Made by a program: the position numbers and the translations under genes. The notes under the pieces were generated by a model. That model was not told the DNA's origin. It worked only from the letters and a program-made list of their open reading frames with translations, and made no database searches. Below, piece by piece: positions 47,721 to 56,049 of a DNA stretch of 64,000 nt (positions are counted from its first letter, which is position 1; every line of letters starts with the position of its first letter). The DNA comes from Hyphomicrobiales bacterium (GTDB taxonomy: Bacteria > Pseudomonadota > Alphaproteobacteria > Rhizobiales > Beijerinckiaceae): positions 1 to 64,000 of the forward strand of contig UBNE01000027.1 in the NCBI GenBank assembly GCA_900466745.1, read 5' to 3'.

Positions 47721-47800
47721 CGAAATCGCTACTGTGTCAACAATACGAAGCATAATCGTCACGTCAAGTCGAAATCGCCACGGAGTATCGAAATTGTCAC
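47721..47800. promoter_or_regulatory. Four-copy operator-like repeat CGAAATCGYCAC
   Basis: Degenerate 12-mers lie at 47721-47732 (cgaaatcgctac), 47751-47762 (cataatcgtcac), 47770-47781 (cgaaatcgccac) and 47789-47800 (cgaaattgtcac), all in one orientation, with the last three 19 bp apart. They fill the gap between the divergent DUF669-like and XRE genes, and the last covers the proposed XRE start codon. Binding by the XRE protein is the simplest explanation. Confidence 0.55.
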
Positions 47801-48021
47801 CTGCCCAATGTAGGATGGCCCGTGCCGCGCTTCAGATCGGCGTGCGCGAACTAGCCGAGTCCGCCATGGTTTCAACCAATACGATCACACGATTTGAGAA
47901 AGGCGAGGATCTAAAAGATCGCACCGTCAACGCTATCCGCGCCGCCCTCGAATCCGCAGGCGTTCAGTTCCTAGACAACGGCACGGTCAGCACCGGGCCT
48001 GGTGTGGCGTTGAAACCATGA
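47794..48021 (+). CDS. XRE-family helix-turn-helix repressor-like protein
   Basis: 75 aa from a TTG start preceded by GGAG; it begins LSPAQCRMARAALQIGVRELAESAMVSTNTI, the usual start of small Xre regulators, and ends IRAALESAGVQFLDNG. The frame is open up to 47707, but that part overlaps the operator-like repeats and is probably not coding. An ATG at 47815 would cut into the first helix. It overlaps the next HTH gene by 4 nt (ATGA). It is a candidate master repressor of the element. Confidence 0.75.
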   Translation: MSPAQCRMARAALQIGVRELAESAMVSTNTITRFEKGEDLKDRTVNAIRAALESAGVQFLDNGTVSTGPGVALKP

Positions 48022-48299
48022 CCGCCGACGCAGTCCAGCCGGTGTTCGTCGATCGCAAGACGGCGGCAGCCATGCTGATGATCAGTGTGGACACGTTCAA
48101 CATGTGGCTGCAGCAGGGTTTCATCCCGCCTGCCCATATCAACCGCGGCCAGATCATCCGGTGGCATTGGCCAAGCGTCGAAAAGAAACTGGCGGGGACC
48201 GATAATCCTACGCAGATCGAGCCGGTGCGTAGGATTATGCCAGAAGGCCCATACGTCCGACCCAAGCGCCAATACAAGCGGCGGCAGCCCACCCCTTGA
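48018..48299 (+). CDS. Small HTH protein (excisionase/MerR-like)
   Basis: 93 aa. FVDRKTAAAMLMISVDTFNMWLQQGFIPPAHINRGQIIRWHWPSVEKKL reads as an excisionase-like helix-turn-helix with a wing. The C-terminal tail is basic (RPKRQYKRRQP). Coupled to the Xre gene by ATGA. It could be an excisionase or a second regulator. A perfect 12-bp inverted repeat lies in its coding sequence at 48202-48238. Confidence 0.65.
   Translation: MTADAVQPVFVDRKTAAAMLMISVDTFNMWLQQGFIPPAHINRGQIIRWHWPSVEKKLAGTDNPTQIEPVRRIMPEGPYVRPKRQYKRRQPTP
48202..48238. repeat. Perfect 12-bp inverted repeat inside the HTH gene
   Basis: ATAATCCTACGC (48202-48213) and GCGTAGGATTAT (48227-48238) are exact reverse complements with a 13-nt loop. 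No T-tract follows, so it is not a simple terminator. It could be an operator, an RNA hairpin or a recombination site. Confidence 0.6.
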
Positions 48300-48347
48300 C
48301 CGCACCCGGCCCGGCAGGTGACGCTGGCGCAAATGGGAGGGATGGGG

Positions 48348-48542
48348 ATGGCAGAAGAATCCAAAGAAGGCGAAAAGCCCAAGCGGAAACGCAGAAGATC
48401 GAAGGGTTCGAAAAAGCCGAAAGCCGAAGCCGTTATGATCTCGGACGAACAAGCAGTCGAGATAATCAACAAGTTCGTCCGTGGGATCCGCAAGGGCATC
48501 CGGGATGCGGTGAAGGGCAAAAAGCATCTGAGCCTGAAATAA
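48348..48542 (+). CDS. Small lysine-rich hypothetical protein
   Basis: 64 aa from the ATG that follows GGGAGG; a GTG 30 nt upstream is possible. The N-terminal half is highly basic (KPKRKRRRSKGSKKPK) and the C-terminal half looks helical (SDEQAVEIINKFVRGIRKGI). I do not recognise the family. The basic half suggests nucleic-acid binding. A terminator hairpin begins at its stop codon. Confidence 0.5.
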   Translation: MAEESKEGEKPKRKRRRSKGSKKPKAEAVMISDEQAVEIINKFVRGIRKGIRDAVKGKKHLSLK

Positions 48543-48579
48543 CCGGCCCGCCCTGTACATCCGAGGTACGGGCCGGTTT
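48541..48579. terminator. Bidirectional terminator between convergent genes
   Basis: AACCGGCCCG (48541-48550) pairs with CGGGCCGGTT (48569-48578) as a 10-bp stem, with the inner GTAC…GTAC pair extending it. It sits between the stop of the lysine-rich gene and the stop of the tape measure gene, so it can end transcription from both sides. U-tracts are short. Confidence 0.6.
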
Positions 48580-48582
48580 GCG

Positions 48583-50499
48583 CTACCCGCGGAACCTGCG
48601 ATTGCTATTGATCGCCTGCGTCGCCGCCGACATAGGCCCGCGCCCGCGGATCATGTTGTCAGCGATTCGGCCCTCGACCGCGGCGATAATCACTGAGATA
48701 TCGCCGTTGCTGTCTTGCGACGTCTGAACCTGCGCGCCTGCGTTGTTGACGACGTTGACGTTGACGGCCGGCTTACCACCACCGCCACCCAGCCCCGCCG
48801 GCACGCTGGGCACGCCGACATAGCCGCCGCCCGCATAGCCCTTCGCAAGATTCTGCAGGTTGCCCAGCCCGAGCTTTTCGACCTGGGCCTTCGTGAAGAC
48901 GTACTCGCCTTTGTGGACCACGCCAGCCGGTGTATTCTTGCCGCCTGCGCCGGTGTAACCGCCGGAGTCGTACAATCCGCCAGAGCCAGCCGTTAGGCCC
49001 GTGCCGCCCTTGAACAGATTGCCGATCAACCCGAACACGCCGCCCGCACTGCCGTTCGTGCCGCTAGTGCCGAAGATGCCGGCAAGCGGCCCGGAGCCCA
49101 TGAGTGCGGCTTGCAGGGCAGCGCGGGCGAGTTGCTTCACAAGGTTTTTCATGACATCGGTGGCTTTCTCACCGTCGATAATCATGTCGGCTAGGCTATC
49201 TGTAATAGCTTCCCCGAAGAACTTAGCCGCTTCGTTCGCGTCTTTCTGGGCCTTTTTTACCTTCTCAATCGACTCGCGCAAGGCTTCATTGGCCTTGACG
49301 ATATCTTCGATCTTCTGCCGCTGGCCGTCATCTTCAACGGCACCAATTCGAGCCAGTTCGATCGCGGCAGCACGTTCGGCTTTGCTTTTGCCGAGTGTCG
49401 CCTGTTCGGCCTCGAGGACCCGGTTTACCTTTTCCAGGCTCTCAATATACCGCTGGACCTGATCGTAGCGGGTTTCTTCGTCGGACTTGCCGCCGCCACC
49501 GCTGCCAGAGGATTTCGACGGGATCTTGGTTGCGTCGCTGCCGAGATAGCCCCGCCCCGGGCGGCTCGGCGGATATGGCGCGGTAGTCGGCGTCCCGTCC
49601 GGGCGCGCTGGCGGCGTCGGGGCAGTGACGGGCTGACCGCCGGCTGCCATGGCCGCGATCTGACGTCCCAGCGCCCCGCCGGCCTCTCGCGCCGCAGTCA
49701 TGCGCTTCTGGAAATCGTCGGCCTGTTTAATCAGGTCGGCGAGCCCGGCTGCGGCATTGACGGTTGCCGCCTTCGCCGCGCTGGTGAAAGCATTCCAGCC
49801 GCCCGACCATGCATCATCAAACTGCTTCGCCTTGGCGATCACATCGTCACTAAGTGCCGCACCGGCATCGCGTGCGTTCTGGGCGAGCTTGTCGAGGGCG
49901 GCGCTGCCGCCTTCCAGCAGCGGCACGAAATCGGCAGGGATACCGAACTTGTCCGCGATCTGGAGCTTGTCGCTTTCGGTGCTGGCCTTGCTGATCAAGT
50001 CCGCCGCGACGCCGAGCGCCTCGTTGGTCGAGATGACCTGGCCGGTGCGATCGCGATATCGAACGTTGTTCGCGTCGAGCAATTTGGCGAGGTCGCCCTC
50101 GCCATCCTTAGCGTCGTTCAGCGCCTTGGCCAGCCCGGTCAGGCCGGAGTCGAAGGTCTTGCCGTCGATGCCCTTAGAACCGGCGGCATACCGAAGCTCT
50201 TGGAATTTCTGAAGCTCAATGCCGGCTTGCCGCGACGTCTGGGCAAAGGATGCAATCTCGCGGTTCGCCGACAGCACGCCCTTGGCGATCTTCTCCAGGC
50301 CGATGCCCGCTACCGCGGCGCCCAGCCCCTTCAGCGCGCCGGTGAGCGCGCTGGTGCTGATCGAAGGATTGACCTTGTTGAACCGGGACTCGATCTCGCT
50401 GGCAGCCTGCTCCGCGACCTTGCCGGCCTTTTTCATCGCGGCTTCAAAGTCTTTGACCTGCGCTCCGACCGCGAATGTCAGCGAGTTTGAATCAGCCAT
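48583..50499 (-). CDS. Phage tail tape measure protein
   Basis: 638 aa. The N-terminal half is helical (VKDFEAAMKKAGKVAEQAASEIE; Ala-rich stretches), followed by a Pro/Gly-rich linker near residue 300 and a glycine-rich C-terminal region with YAGGGYVG. It ends RIADNMIRGRGPMSAATQA, a common end of tape measure proteins. In siphophages it sets tail length and helps DNA ejection; 638 aa predicts a rather short tail. The start at MADSNSLTF overlaps the chaperone gene by 8 nt. No further tail gene follows; a terminator does. Confidence 0.82.
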   Translation of the reverse strand: MADSNSLTFAVGAQVKDFEAAMKKAGKVAEQAASEIESRFNKVNPSISTSALTGALKGLGAAVAGIGLEKIAKGVLSANREIASFAQTSRQAGIELQKFQELRYAAGSKGIDGKTFDSGLTGLAKALNDAKDGEGDLAKLLDANNVRYRDRTGQVISTNEALGVAADLISKASTESDKLQIADKFGIPADFVPLLEGGSAALDKLAQNARDAGAALSDDVIAKAKQFDDAWSGGWNAFTSAAKAATVNAAAGLADLIKQADDFQKRMTAAREAGGALGRQIAAMAAGGQPVTAPTPPARPDGTPTTAPYPPSRPGRGYLGSDATKIPSKSSGSGGGGKSDEETRYDQVQRYIESLEKVNRVLEAEQATLGKSKAERAAAIELARIGAVEDDGQRQKIEDIVKANEALRESIEKVKKAQKDANEAAKFFGEAITDSLADMIIDGEKATDVMKNLVKQLARAALQAALMGSGPLAGIFGTSGTNGSAGGVFGLIGNLFKGGTGLTAGSGGLYDSGGYTGAGGKNTPAGVVHKGEYVFTKAQVEKLGLGNLQNLAKGYAGGGYVGVPSVPAGLGGGGGKPAVNVNVVNNAGAQVQTSQDSNGDISVIIAAVEGRIADNMIRGRGPMSAATQAINSNRRFRG

Positions 50500-50848
50500 T
50501 CGCGGCGGTCTCCACCTCCGGCTCGGCAACCGGAGGGGCGCCCATGATCGCGCGCGTCAAAACCGTGACAGCCGTAGGCGTCGGCTCGCAGATCGGGCGC
50601 TGCACGACGTACTGCTGCGCCAACTCGTAAGCTTCTTTGGTCGACGCGCCGCCGCCAATCAGCCCGAGCCGGACGATCTCATACACCGCGAGCGGCGACC
50701 AAGTCCCCTGCTCGAACCGGCTCAGCGTGTGCATCGGCCCCTCGTCAAGCAGCTTTTCCAGCTGGAGGAGTTGATCGTAAGGCAGCGCGAAATCATGCGG
50801 GCCGTCACCAAAGAACAAGTTCACGGTCGAGGGGTGCTTGTCAGTCAT
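50492..50848 (-). CDS. Tail assembly chaperone (GTA-gp10 / Phage_TAC_11-like)
   Basis: 118 aa. NLFFGDGPHDFALPYDQLLQLEKLLDEGPMHTLSRFEQGTW and the following VYEIVRLGLIGGG match the gene transfer agent gp10-like tail chaperones, which normally sit between tail tube and tape measure genes and protect the tape measure during assembly. It precedes the tape measure gene with an 8-nt overlap, as expected. The tail tube gene that should lie upstream is missing. Confidence 0.75.
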   Translation of the reverse strand: MTDKHPSTVNLFFGDGPHDFALPYDQLLQLEKLLDEGPMHTLSRFEQGTWSPLAVYEIVRLGLIGGGASTKEAYELAQQYVVQRPICEPTPTAVTVLTRAIMGAPPVAEPEVETAANG

Positions 50849-50857
50849 GCGTAAATC

Positions 50858-51262
50858 CTAATCTGAAAGTCGTTTCGCCGCGGCGATTGCAGCGGCCTGA
50901 AGGTCTTTTTTTATCTGTGGCTTGCGGTGGTTGATGGTGGGCCAGAACCAGGCGCGGCCCATTTTGTCTTTGCGGCCATATTCTGTGAGATTGGCGATAT
51001 CGACGCTGTACGCGCCTTCGCGAACCGTCTTGGTTGTCGCCGAGCCGCCAGCCCGCACCAGGAAGTGATCCGGACTACGCGCCGACTCTAGGCGGACACT
51101 ACCGGCTAGTTTGCCCGTGTCCTTGGGCGCGGAGCCCTTCAGCGCGACGACGAGCGTGGCCGCAGAAAGCAGAGCCTGAGCCGCCGTGGCCGCTCTGACC
51201 TCGACGGGGATTTTCGCGAGCCGGCGTTTGAACCGGGCGACGCTGGCGGCAGACCTAGCCAT
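50858..51262 (-). CDS. HK97 gp10-like tail-completion protein
   Basis: 134 aa. ARFKRRLAKIPVEVRAATAAQALLSAATLVVALKGSAPKDTGKLAGSVR and YGRKDKMGRAWFWPTINHRKPQI match the HK97 gp10 family, where the protein sits at the head-tail interface or tail terminator region. ATG at 51262; a GTG one codon upstream is possible. It overlaps the DUF3168 gene by 8 nt. Confidence 0.75.
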   Translation of the reverse strand: MARSAASVARFKRRLAKIPVEVRAATAAQALLSAATLVVALKGSAPKDTGKLAGSVRLESARSPDHFLVRAGGSATTKTVREGAYSVDIANLTEYGRKDKMGRAWFWPTINHRKPQIKKDLQAAAIAAAKRLSD

Positions 51263-51638
51263 CACAGAGCGCCTGGAACCGAACCGACGCGAAGGACACG
51301 AGCCCTTGCTCCGTGCCGTAGTTCGTGTCCTGCCAGATGACTTCAGCGCCCGCCGGCTGGAGCCGGTTTAGGGCATCCGTGACGGCGTCCGCCATCTGCG
51401 CGACTTCCTTGCGTCCGGGCTTGTCGCTGTATGCCAGGATCATGAATTCAACGGTGGACGCATCCATGCAATCCGTGCCGTCATTGCGGGCAACCCAACT
51501 CGCCATGGCGACATACGGCTGCGGCTCATTGTCGGGGATGCGGTCATAGATCCGTCCGCCTACCAGAGCAGATAGCGGTGCGGATGCGCGCAGGGCGGCC
51601 ACGCAGGCCGCCTGCACGACTAGCGTGTTGTCAGGCAT
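51255..51638 (-). CDS. DUF3168 family protein (tail terminator-like)
   Basis: 127 aa from MPDNTLVVQAACVAALRA. GGRIYDRIPDNEPQPYVAM and MDASTVEFMILAYSDKPGRKEVAQMADAVTDAL are the DUF3168 pattern; this family includes lambda gpU-like tail terminators. It overlaps both neighbours by 8 nt. It lies downstream of terminase, whereas in most siphophages it follows the head-tail connectors. Confidence 0.75.
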   Translation of the reverse strand: MPDNTLVVQAACVAALRASAPLSALVGGRIYDRIPDNEPQPYVAMASWVARNDGTDCMDASTVEFMILAYSDKPGRKEVAQMADAVTDALNRLQPAGAEVIWQDTNYGTEQGLVSFASVRFQALCDG

Positions 51639-53226
51639 AAATGCTTTTCCAATCGTCTGAATCGTACAACGAGCCCGCGTATGCTTCGCCGCCAAGGCTG
51701 GCTCGATACGCCGCCATGCAACTGGCCACGGCGCCGTCGATGGACAGCCACTTCTTTGATTTCGTCAGGCGCACCTTGTGGCCGTGCGTGTTGGTCTCGA
51801 CCTCACAGTTGGCGACACAGAAGCGCAGAACGGGATTGCCGCCGTGCTTGACGCGCCCGCCGATGACTTGCCGTTCCAACTCTGCAATGGCCGGCATCAT
51901 AGACAGCGCGCCCTGACGGAATTCGATCGCCGGCAAGCCGTCCTCTTGAAGGTTGTTCAACAGGTTGCGAGCCAGCGCTGGGTCGCAGGCAATCTCGCGA
52001 ACATCGAAGCGGTCGCACAGATCGCGAATGTGCTGCTCGACAGCGCGGAAATCGATAACGTTGCCGGGCGTCGCCGTTACGTAACCCTTGGATACCCAGT
52101 CGCCATAGGGCGCGCCGGTTGCGTCCTGGCGCTGCCGAAGGTTGTCCTTCGGCACGAAGAACTGCGGGATCAATATCGTGTCGTCGCCGTCGCGGAAGGC
52201 AGCGACAACTACCGAAAGGTCGATGCTGCTCGAAAGGTCCACGCCTAGCCAGCAGGGCTCGCCTTCCAGTGCGTCCATGTCGATCGGGTCCGCGCCCGTG
52301 TCCCATGTCGCCATATCAACGAAGGGGCTGGCGCTATGATCCGGCCAGAAGTTCAAGTGATACTGCTTGAACGCATCCTGATCGGAAGGCCGGGACTCAG
52401 CCTCGCGCGCCATAGCCCGGAGTCCCTTCAGGTCCGGATACCCCAAAGACAGGCCGGGGTTGACGTCATCCCATACGGCTTCGTCACGCCAGTCTGCGCC
52501 AGGACTCGGTTCGAATAGCACCGGCAAAAACGAGGGATCGTCCACCTCGCCGGAAGCAACGCGCCGGGCATAGCTGACGAGATCGAAGGCTAGATTGTCC
52601 GCACCGCGGCCCGCTGTCGTGGTGATGACATGCAGCGACTCTGACGTCTTCGCCAGCGATGTTTTCAGCGCCTCCCACAGGTCGCGTTTCTTCCACGCAT
52701 GGATTTCGTCGGACAGAAGGAAGTTGACGGTGCGCCCATGCTGCGTCGCGCCGTCGGAGCTGATGGACTCATAGGTGGCGCCCTTCTTCGGATGGCGCAG
52801 CTTGTGGGTTCCGACGCGAATTTGCAGCTTCGCCGCGACCTCCGGCATGGCAGTCACGATGCCGAGTGCTTCGTCATAGGCGATTAATGCCTGCTTGGCG
52901 TCAGCCGCGGCGCTCACGACCTGGCCGTTACCAATGCGCTCCGGGCCGAAGGTATGAAGCAGGCAGAGCGCGGCTCCAATGCTCGTCTTTCGGTTGCCGC
53001 GCGGGATCATGGCGAACACGGTGCGCACCTGCCGCTGGCCGTCAGCATCGCGCGGGCCGTAGATGCGGCGGACCAGGCGCTCGACCCAAGGGTCTAACTG
53101 GAAGGCGCGCCCTGGTAGTTTGGATTTTGGGTGCTTAAGGTTGCGGAGGAACTGGACGGCCCGCTCGCCATGTCCGAGAGGGTCGTCAATAGGGCTGTCG
53201 TCAAACAGCCAAGCGGGCCGAGTCAT
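51631..53226 (-). CDS. Terminase large subunit
   Basis: 531 aa. The ATPase domain has Walker-A-like AMIPRGNRKTSIGAAL (near residue 75), a Walker-B-like NFLLSDEIHAW and coupling motif TTTAGRG. The nuclease domain carries the acidic residues WLGVDLSSSIDLS, EIACDPALARNLL and LSIDGAVASCMA. It packages DNA into the procapsid. It shares its last base with the start region of the small-subunit gene (1-nt overlap). It is full length. Confidence 0.88.
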   Translation of the reverse strand: MTRPAWLFDDSPIDDPLGHGERAVQFLRNLKHPKSKLPGRAFQLDPWVERLVRRIYGPRDADGQRQVRTVFAMIPRGNRKTSIGAALCLLHTFGPERIGNGQVVSAAADAKQALIAYDEALGIVTAMPEVAAKLQIRVGTHKLRHPKKGATYESISSDGATQHGRTVNFLLSDEIHAWKKRDLWEALKTSLAKTSESLHVITTTAGRGADNLAFDLVSYARRVASGEVDDPSFLPVLFEPSPGADWRDEAVWDDVNPGLSLGYPDLKGLRAMAREAESRPSDQDAFKQYHLNFWPDHSASPFVDMATWDTGADPIDMDALEGEPCWLGVDLSSSIDLSVVVAAFRDGDDTILIPQFFVPKDNLRQRQDATGAPYGDWVSKGYVTATPGNVIDFRAVEQHIRDLCDRFDVREIACDPALARNLLNNLQEDGLPAIEFRQGALSMMPAIAELERQVIGGRVKHGGNPVLRFCVANCEVETNTHGHKVRLTKSKKWLSIDGAVASCMAAYRASLGGEAYAGSLYDSDDWKSIYA

Positions 53227-53633
53227 TATAGATCCATTGGATTGTCGTCGTCGTCCTCATGCACGCCAGCCCGACTGCGGGCCGCGGGTGTTAGGCCAAG
53301 CTCCGCAGCCCAGCGCCGCGACTCTGCCGTTGCCTCGCGCAGCGTCGCGAACGCGGGGTGCCTCTTCAGTTCGTCGAGCCGGTTCGTGATGTACTCGCCG
53401 TCACGGGCGATGGCGGCACGGGCCGACACGATATCTGCCGCAGCCTCGCAGAAGCGCTCAGCAGCATGCAGGTCCGCCACGCTAAGAACGCGCCGCTCGA
53501 CCAGCACGGGCATTACCCTGCGCCATTCCTTCTTCGCGGCATCCGGCCAGTGTTTCGGCGCGGGCGGCACCTTGCGCACGGCGTCAGCGATGGGCTGCGG
53601 CTCGGCCTTCCGGCCTCTCGTATGATGACTCAC
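53226..53633 (-). CDS. Terminase small subunit (P27 family)
   Basis: 135 aa. PPAPKHWPDAAKKEWRRVMPVLVERRVLSVADLHAAERFCEAAADI is the P27/Terminase_4 pattern. It recognises the packaging site on DNA and recruits the large subunit. It ends directly at the large subunit start and overlaps the head closure gene by 4 nt. In cf-PICI-like islands a dedicated small terminase ensures that the satellite DNA is packaged; here the specificity is unknown. Confidence 0.82.
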   Translation of the reverse strand: MSHHTRGRKAEPQPIADAVRKVPPAPKHWPDAAKKEWRRVMPVLVERRVLSVADLHAAERFCEAAADIVSARAAIARDGEYITNRLDELKRHPAFATLREATAESRRWAAELGLTPAARSRAGVHEDDDDNPMDL

Positions 53634-53965
53634 GTTGCGACTCCGCTTTCAGCAAGGATCGTGAGCCAGGCGCGTTTGCCCGTCTCATCGGTAATCGCTC
53701 GGATGTTCCAAGGCTGGTCCTGGCGATCCAGAATGCGCCATGCCGTGTCGACGCGCCGGGAGATGTCGGAAGACCGCACGGTGATGATCGCAGGTTGCCG
53801 TCCAGCAAGCCGGCCCGCCATGACTTCCTCGCCGCCGCGGAGGAACTTGAAGGCGGCGAAGCAAGAGAACTTGGTTTCCCAATCGCCGATGACGTTCCCA
53901 AGCTCGTCTTCGATCTCGGCCCGCTCCTGAAACCGGATGTGGTACCGGAGGTCCCCGGCGTTCAT
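53630..53965 (-). CDS. Phage head closure protein (head-tail adaptor)
   Basis: 111 aa. GDLRYHIRFQERAEIEDELGNVIGDWETKFSCFAAFKFLRGGEEVMAGRLAGRQPAIITVR is the classic head closure (SPP1 gp16/HK97 head-tail adaptor) pattern, ending with a beta-rich IRAITDETG segment. It seals the capsid portal after DNA packaging and provides the tail docking surface. 4-nt overlaps on both sides. Confidence 0.85.
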   Translation of the reverse strand: MNAGDLRYHIRFQERAEIEDELGNVIGDWETKFSCFAAFKFLRGGEEVMAGRLAGRQPAIITVRSSDISRRVDTAWRILDRQDQPWNIRAITDETGKRAWLTILAESGVAT

Positions 53966-54249
53966 CGCCCGAAGCTCCAGCTACGATGGTTCACCAGGAT
54001 GTTGGCGGCATTGAGCGGGATGTCGTGGAGCCCTTCCGCGATGGCCGTTTCGCGTCGCTCCCACCAATGCGCGGCAATCAACAGCGTGGCTTGCTTGACG
54101 TCCGCGGGCGGGACGTAGTCTTCGTCTGGGGCGATCAGGGCAGTGACGTAAGCGTTGGCCGCGTCGACGATGGCCTGGGCGGAAGCGTCTTCGTCGGTAT
54201 CGGTGATACGGACGTGCGCCTGAAATTCACTTAGATCGATGATATCCAT
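53962..54249 (-). CDS. Phage head-tail connector protein
   Basis: 95 aa from MDIIDLSEFQAHVRIT; an ATG 6 nt upstream is possible. IDLSEFQAHVRITDTDEDASAQAIVDAANAYVTALI … VKQATLLIAAHWWERRE matches the HK97 gp6/SPP1 gp15-like connector family, which extends the portal channel. It overlaps the closure gene by 4 nt. Confidence 0.83.
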   Translation of the reverse strand: MDIIDLSEFQAHVRITDTDEDASAQAIVDAANAYVTALIAPDEDYVPPADVKQATLLIAAHWWERRETAIAEGLHDIPLNAANILVNHRSWSFGR

Positions 54250-54386
54250 AAACAAAACTTATGCTAAAGGCGCCATTCATAAGTTTAGGGAATGGCCCAA
54301 AATTGGAATATCGCGAGCGATGGGGGCGGCGTGGTCCCTAGCCCCCTAGCGGCGTCGCGACCCACCCCCCGGCCTTATGTTGCGTT

Positions 54387-54770
54387 TCACAACCGATTAA
54401 CGCAATAATATTGCGCGCGACGCGGATTGCCGAATCCGCCCTCGGATCGGGCAGCCTTGCGTGAGTTGCAGGCCACATTCATGGGTCGCCAGTTACTGCG
54501 ATCCCAGAACAGGCGCTGGTCGCCCTTATGTGCGACGTGATGGTCCACGACATTCGCGGGCCTGCCGCACCCACAGGCGCAGCGCTCGTTGCCAGGTAGG
54601 GCAAGGAATGCCTTGGCCGCCTTAGCCCACGATGAGGTGTAACCCCTAGCCTTCGAGCTAGGCCGAGCCGCCTCTGTTGCCGCGGCGCGTGCCTTAGCAC
54701 AAGGGCAAGGCTGACGCGCAGGAACGACGTGACGGCCGCACGTGCAATAGCGCGGTGACGCTGTGGGCAT
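54387..54770 (-). CDS. HNH endonuclease (packaging-associated)
   Basis: 127 aa from the ATG preceded by AGGA; the frame is open 60 nt further. Zinc-binding Cys pairs (CTCG … CPCA and CACGCG) frame the HNH core VVDHHVAHKGDQRLFWDRSN with a final CNSRK. Small HNH nucleases encoded near terminase and portal genes stimulate terminase cleavage at packaging sites in HK97-like phages and are part of the cf-PICI capsid module. It lies between capsid and connector genes. Confidence 0.82.
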   Translation of the reverse strand: MPTASPRYCTCGRHVVPARQPCPCAKARAAATEAARPSSKARGYTSSWAKAAKAFLALPGNERCACGCGRPANVVDHHVAHKGDQRLFWDRSNWRPMNVACNSRKAARSEGGFGNPRRAQYYCVNRL

Positions 54771-54956
54771 GGGATATCCTGTGGGTATCGGGGCCGGCAT
54801 CACTGCCAGCCCCGGCGAGGTTTCACGCATTAACCCGCCTATGACTATTGCCCGGCGGCGCGGGATGCGTGCTTGCTGCTCTCGGACTCTCGCTGCACCC
54901 TCTAGGAGGGCCGCCGAACAAACTTGTGCGGGGCGCCCGAAGACGCCCCTAGGGCC

Positions 54957-56045
54957 TTAGCTCTTAAGAGCGACCAGGGCCTCCGGCAGGACCAGCTTGC
55001 CGCCGACGCGCTTGCGCGCGCGGAACTTGACAATGCCGTTGTCGGCTCCGGTGTAGTCGTCTCGCATAATCTCAACGCCGACACGGTCAACGACCTGGTA
55101 GCCAGCATTGAAATCGCCGAACATCGCGACGACGCCGGTCGCGGCGGACGAGCCGTAGGTGTCGAGCGAGGCTTCATAGACAGGGGCGCCGAGCAGGCGA
55201 GCCGGAGTGCCTCCGCCGATGCCGTCCGACCAAATGGCGCCGCGACCGGAGGCGACGTCTGCAGCCTTGCGGATGGCACCCATCGTCTCGCGGGACATCA
55301 GCCACGAACCACGAGCCGCGTAGGCGGTCTTGAGGCTGTAGAACAGGTCCACGATGTCTTCGATGATGTCCGTACCGACACTGACGCCAGAGAAGGCGGC
55401 CGGGTTGTCGACAATGCCGGTCGGCTTGCCGGAACCGTCGCCGGTAAGGAATGCGTCCGCTTCCGCCTGCGCAAACTTCACCGCGATGCGGTCGGCGAGG
55501 AAGGCCGGCAGGTTGATGAAGGAATCCTCAAGAAGTACGCGCGAAACCGGAATCACGACTGCGTGTTCGTAGACGTCGATTTCGACCTGCCCGAAGGTCG
55601 GCTCGGAAGACGGACGGGACGCAACTTCGGTAACCCAGCCACCGGAGGCGTCGGATGCGAGGGTTGGAATGTAAACCTTGCCGGTGCCGATCGACATCAC
55701 GTTGGCGAGCTGGCGCATCGGATTGATTTCCGTGATTTTGGTAATCACGTTCGTGGCGTATTCCGGGGCGACGGTGTAGCCGCCAGCCGAAGCCGTGCCG
55801 GAAACCAGCGTCTTGGTCTCGTTGTCGACCGAGCCGGTGCGCAGCCACTGCGAGAGCGCCTTGCCCTCCAGATCGTCGTCATCCTTGGCCTCGCCGTCGA
55901 GTTCGGGCCGGTTGAGCTTGGCCTCCATGGCGTCGAGACGGGATTTGACGTCACTGGTGAGGCCGGCAAGGGCAGTCTTCACCTCGTCAACCGGATCGTT
56001 GTCAGATTTGGTCTCAAGATCGGCGGGAATAGAATCGTAGAGCAA
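54957..56045 (-). CDS. HK97-family major capsid protein
   Basis: 362 aa. The N-terminal 85 residues (helical and acidic, AALAGLTSDVKSRLDAMEAKLN) are the delta/scaffold-like domain removed by the protease. The mature fold starts near TLVSGTASAGGYTVAPEYATNVI, followed by E-loop and P-domain (VIPVSRVLLEDSFINL) and closing FRARKRVGGKLVLPEAL. Capsid protein of siphophage-like heads. It starts 4 nt after the protease gene stop. Confidence 0.9.
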   Translation of the reverse strand: MLYDSIPADLETKSDNDPVDEVKTALAGLTSDVKSRLDAMEAKLNRPELDGEAKDDDDLEGKALSQWLRTGSVDNETKTLVSGTASAGGYTVAPEYATNVITKITEINPMRQLANVMSIGTGKVYIPTLASDASGGWVTEVASRPSSEPTFGQVEIDVYEHAVVIPVSRVLLEDSFINLPAFLADRIAVKFAQAEADAFLTGDGSGKPTGIVDNPAAFSGVSVGTDIIEDIVDLFYSLKTAYAARGSWLMSRETMGAIRKAADVASGRGAIWSDGIGGGTPARLLGAPVYEASLDTYGSSAATGVVAMFGDFNAGYQVVDRVGVEIMRDDYTGADNGIVKFRARKRVGGKLVLPEALVALKS

Positions 56046-56049
56046 TATA

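Noticed and set aside
54256-54386. Small gene or RNA between the connector and HNH genes
   Set aside because: The 131-nt gap is AT-richer in part and has CCCCCTAGCGGCG-like text, but no frame, hairpin or promoter could be supported.
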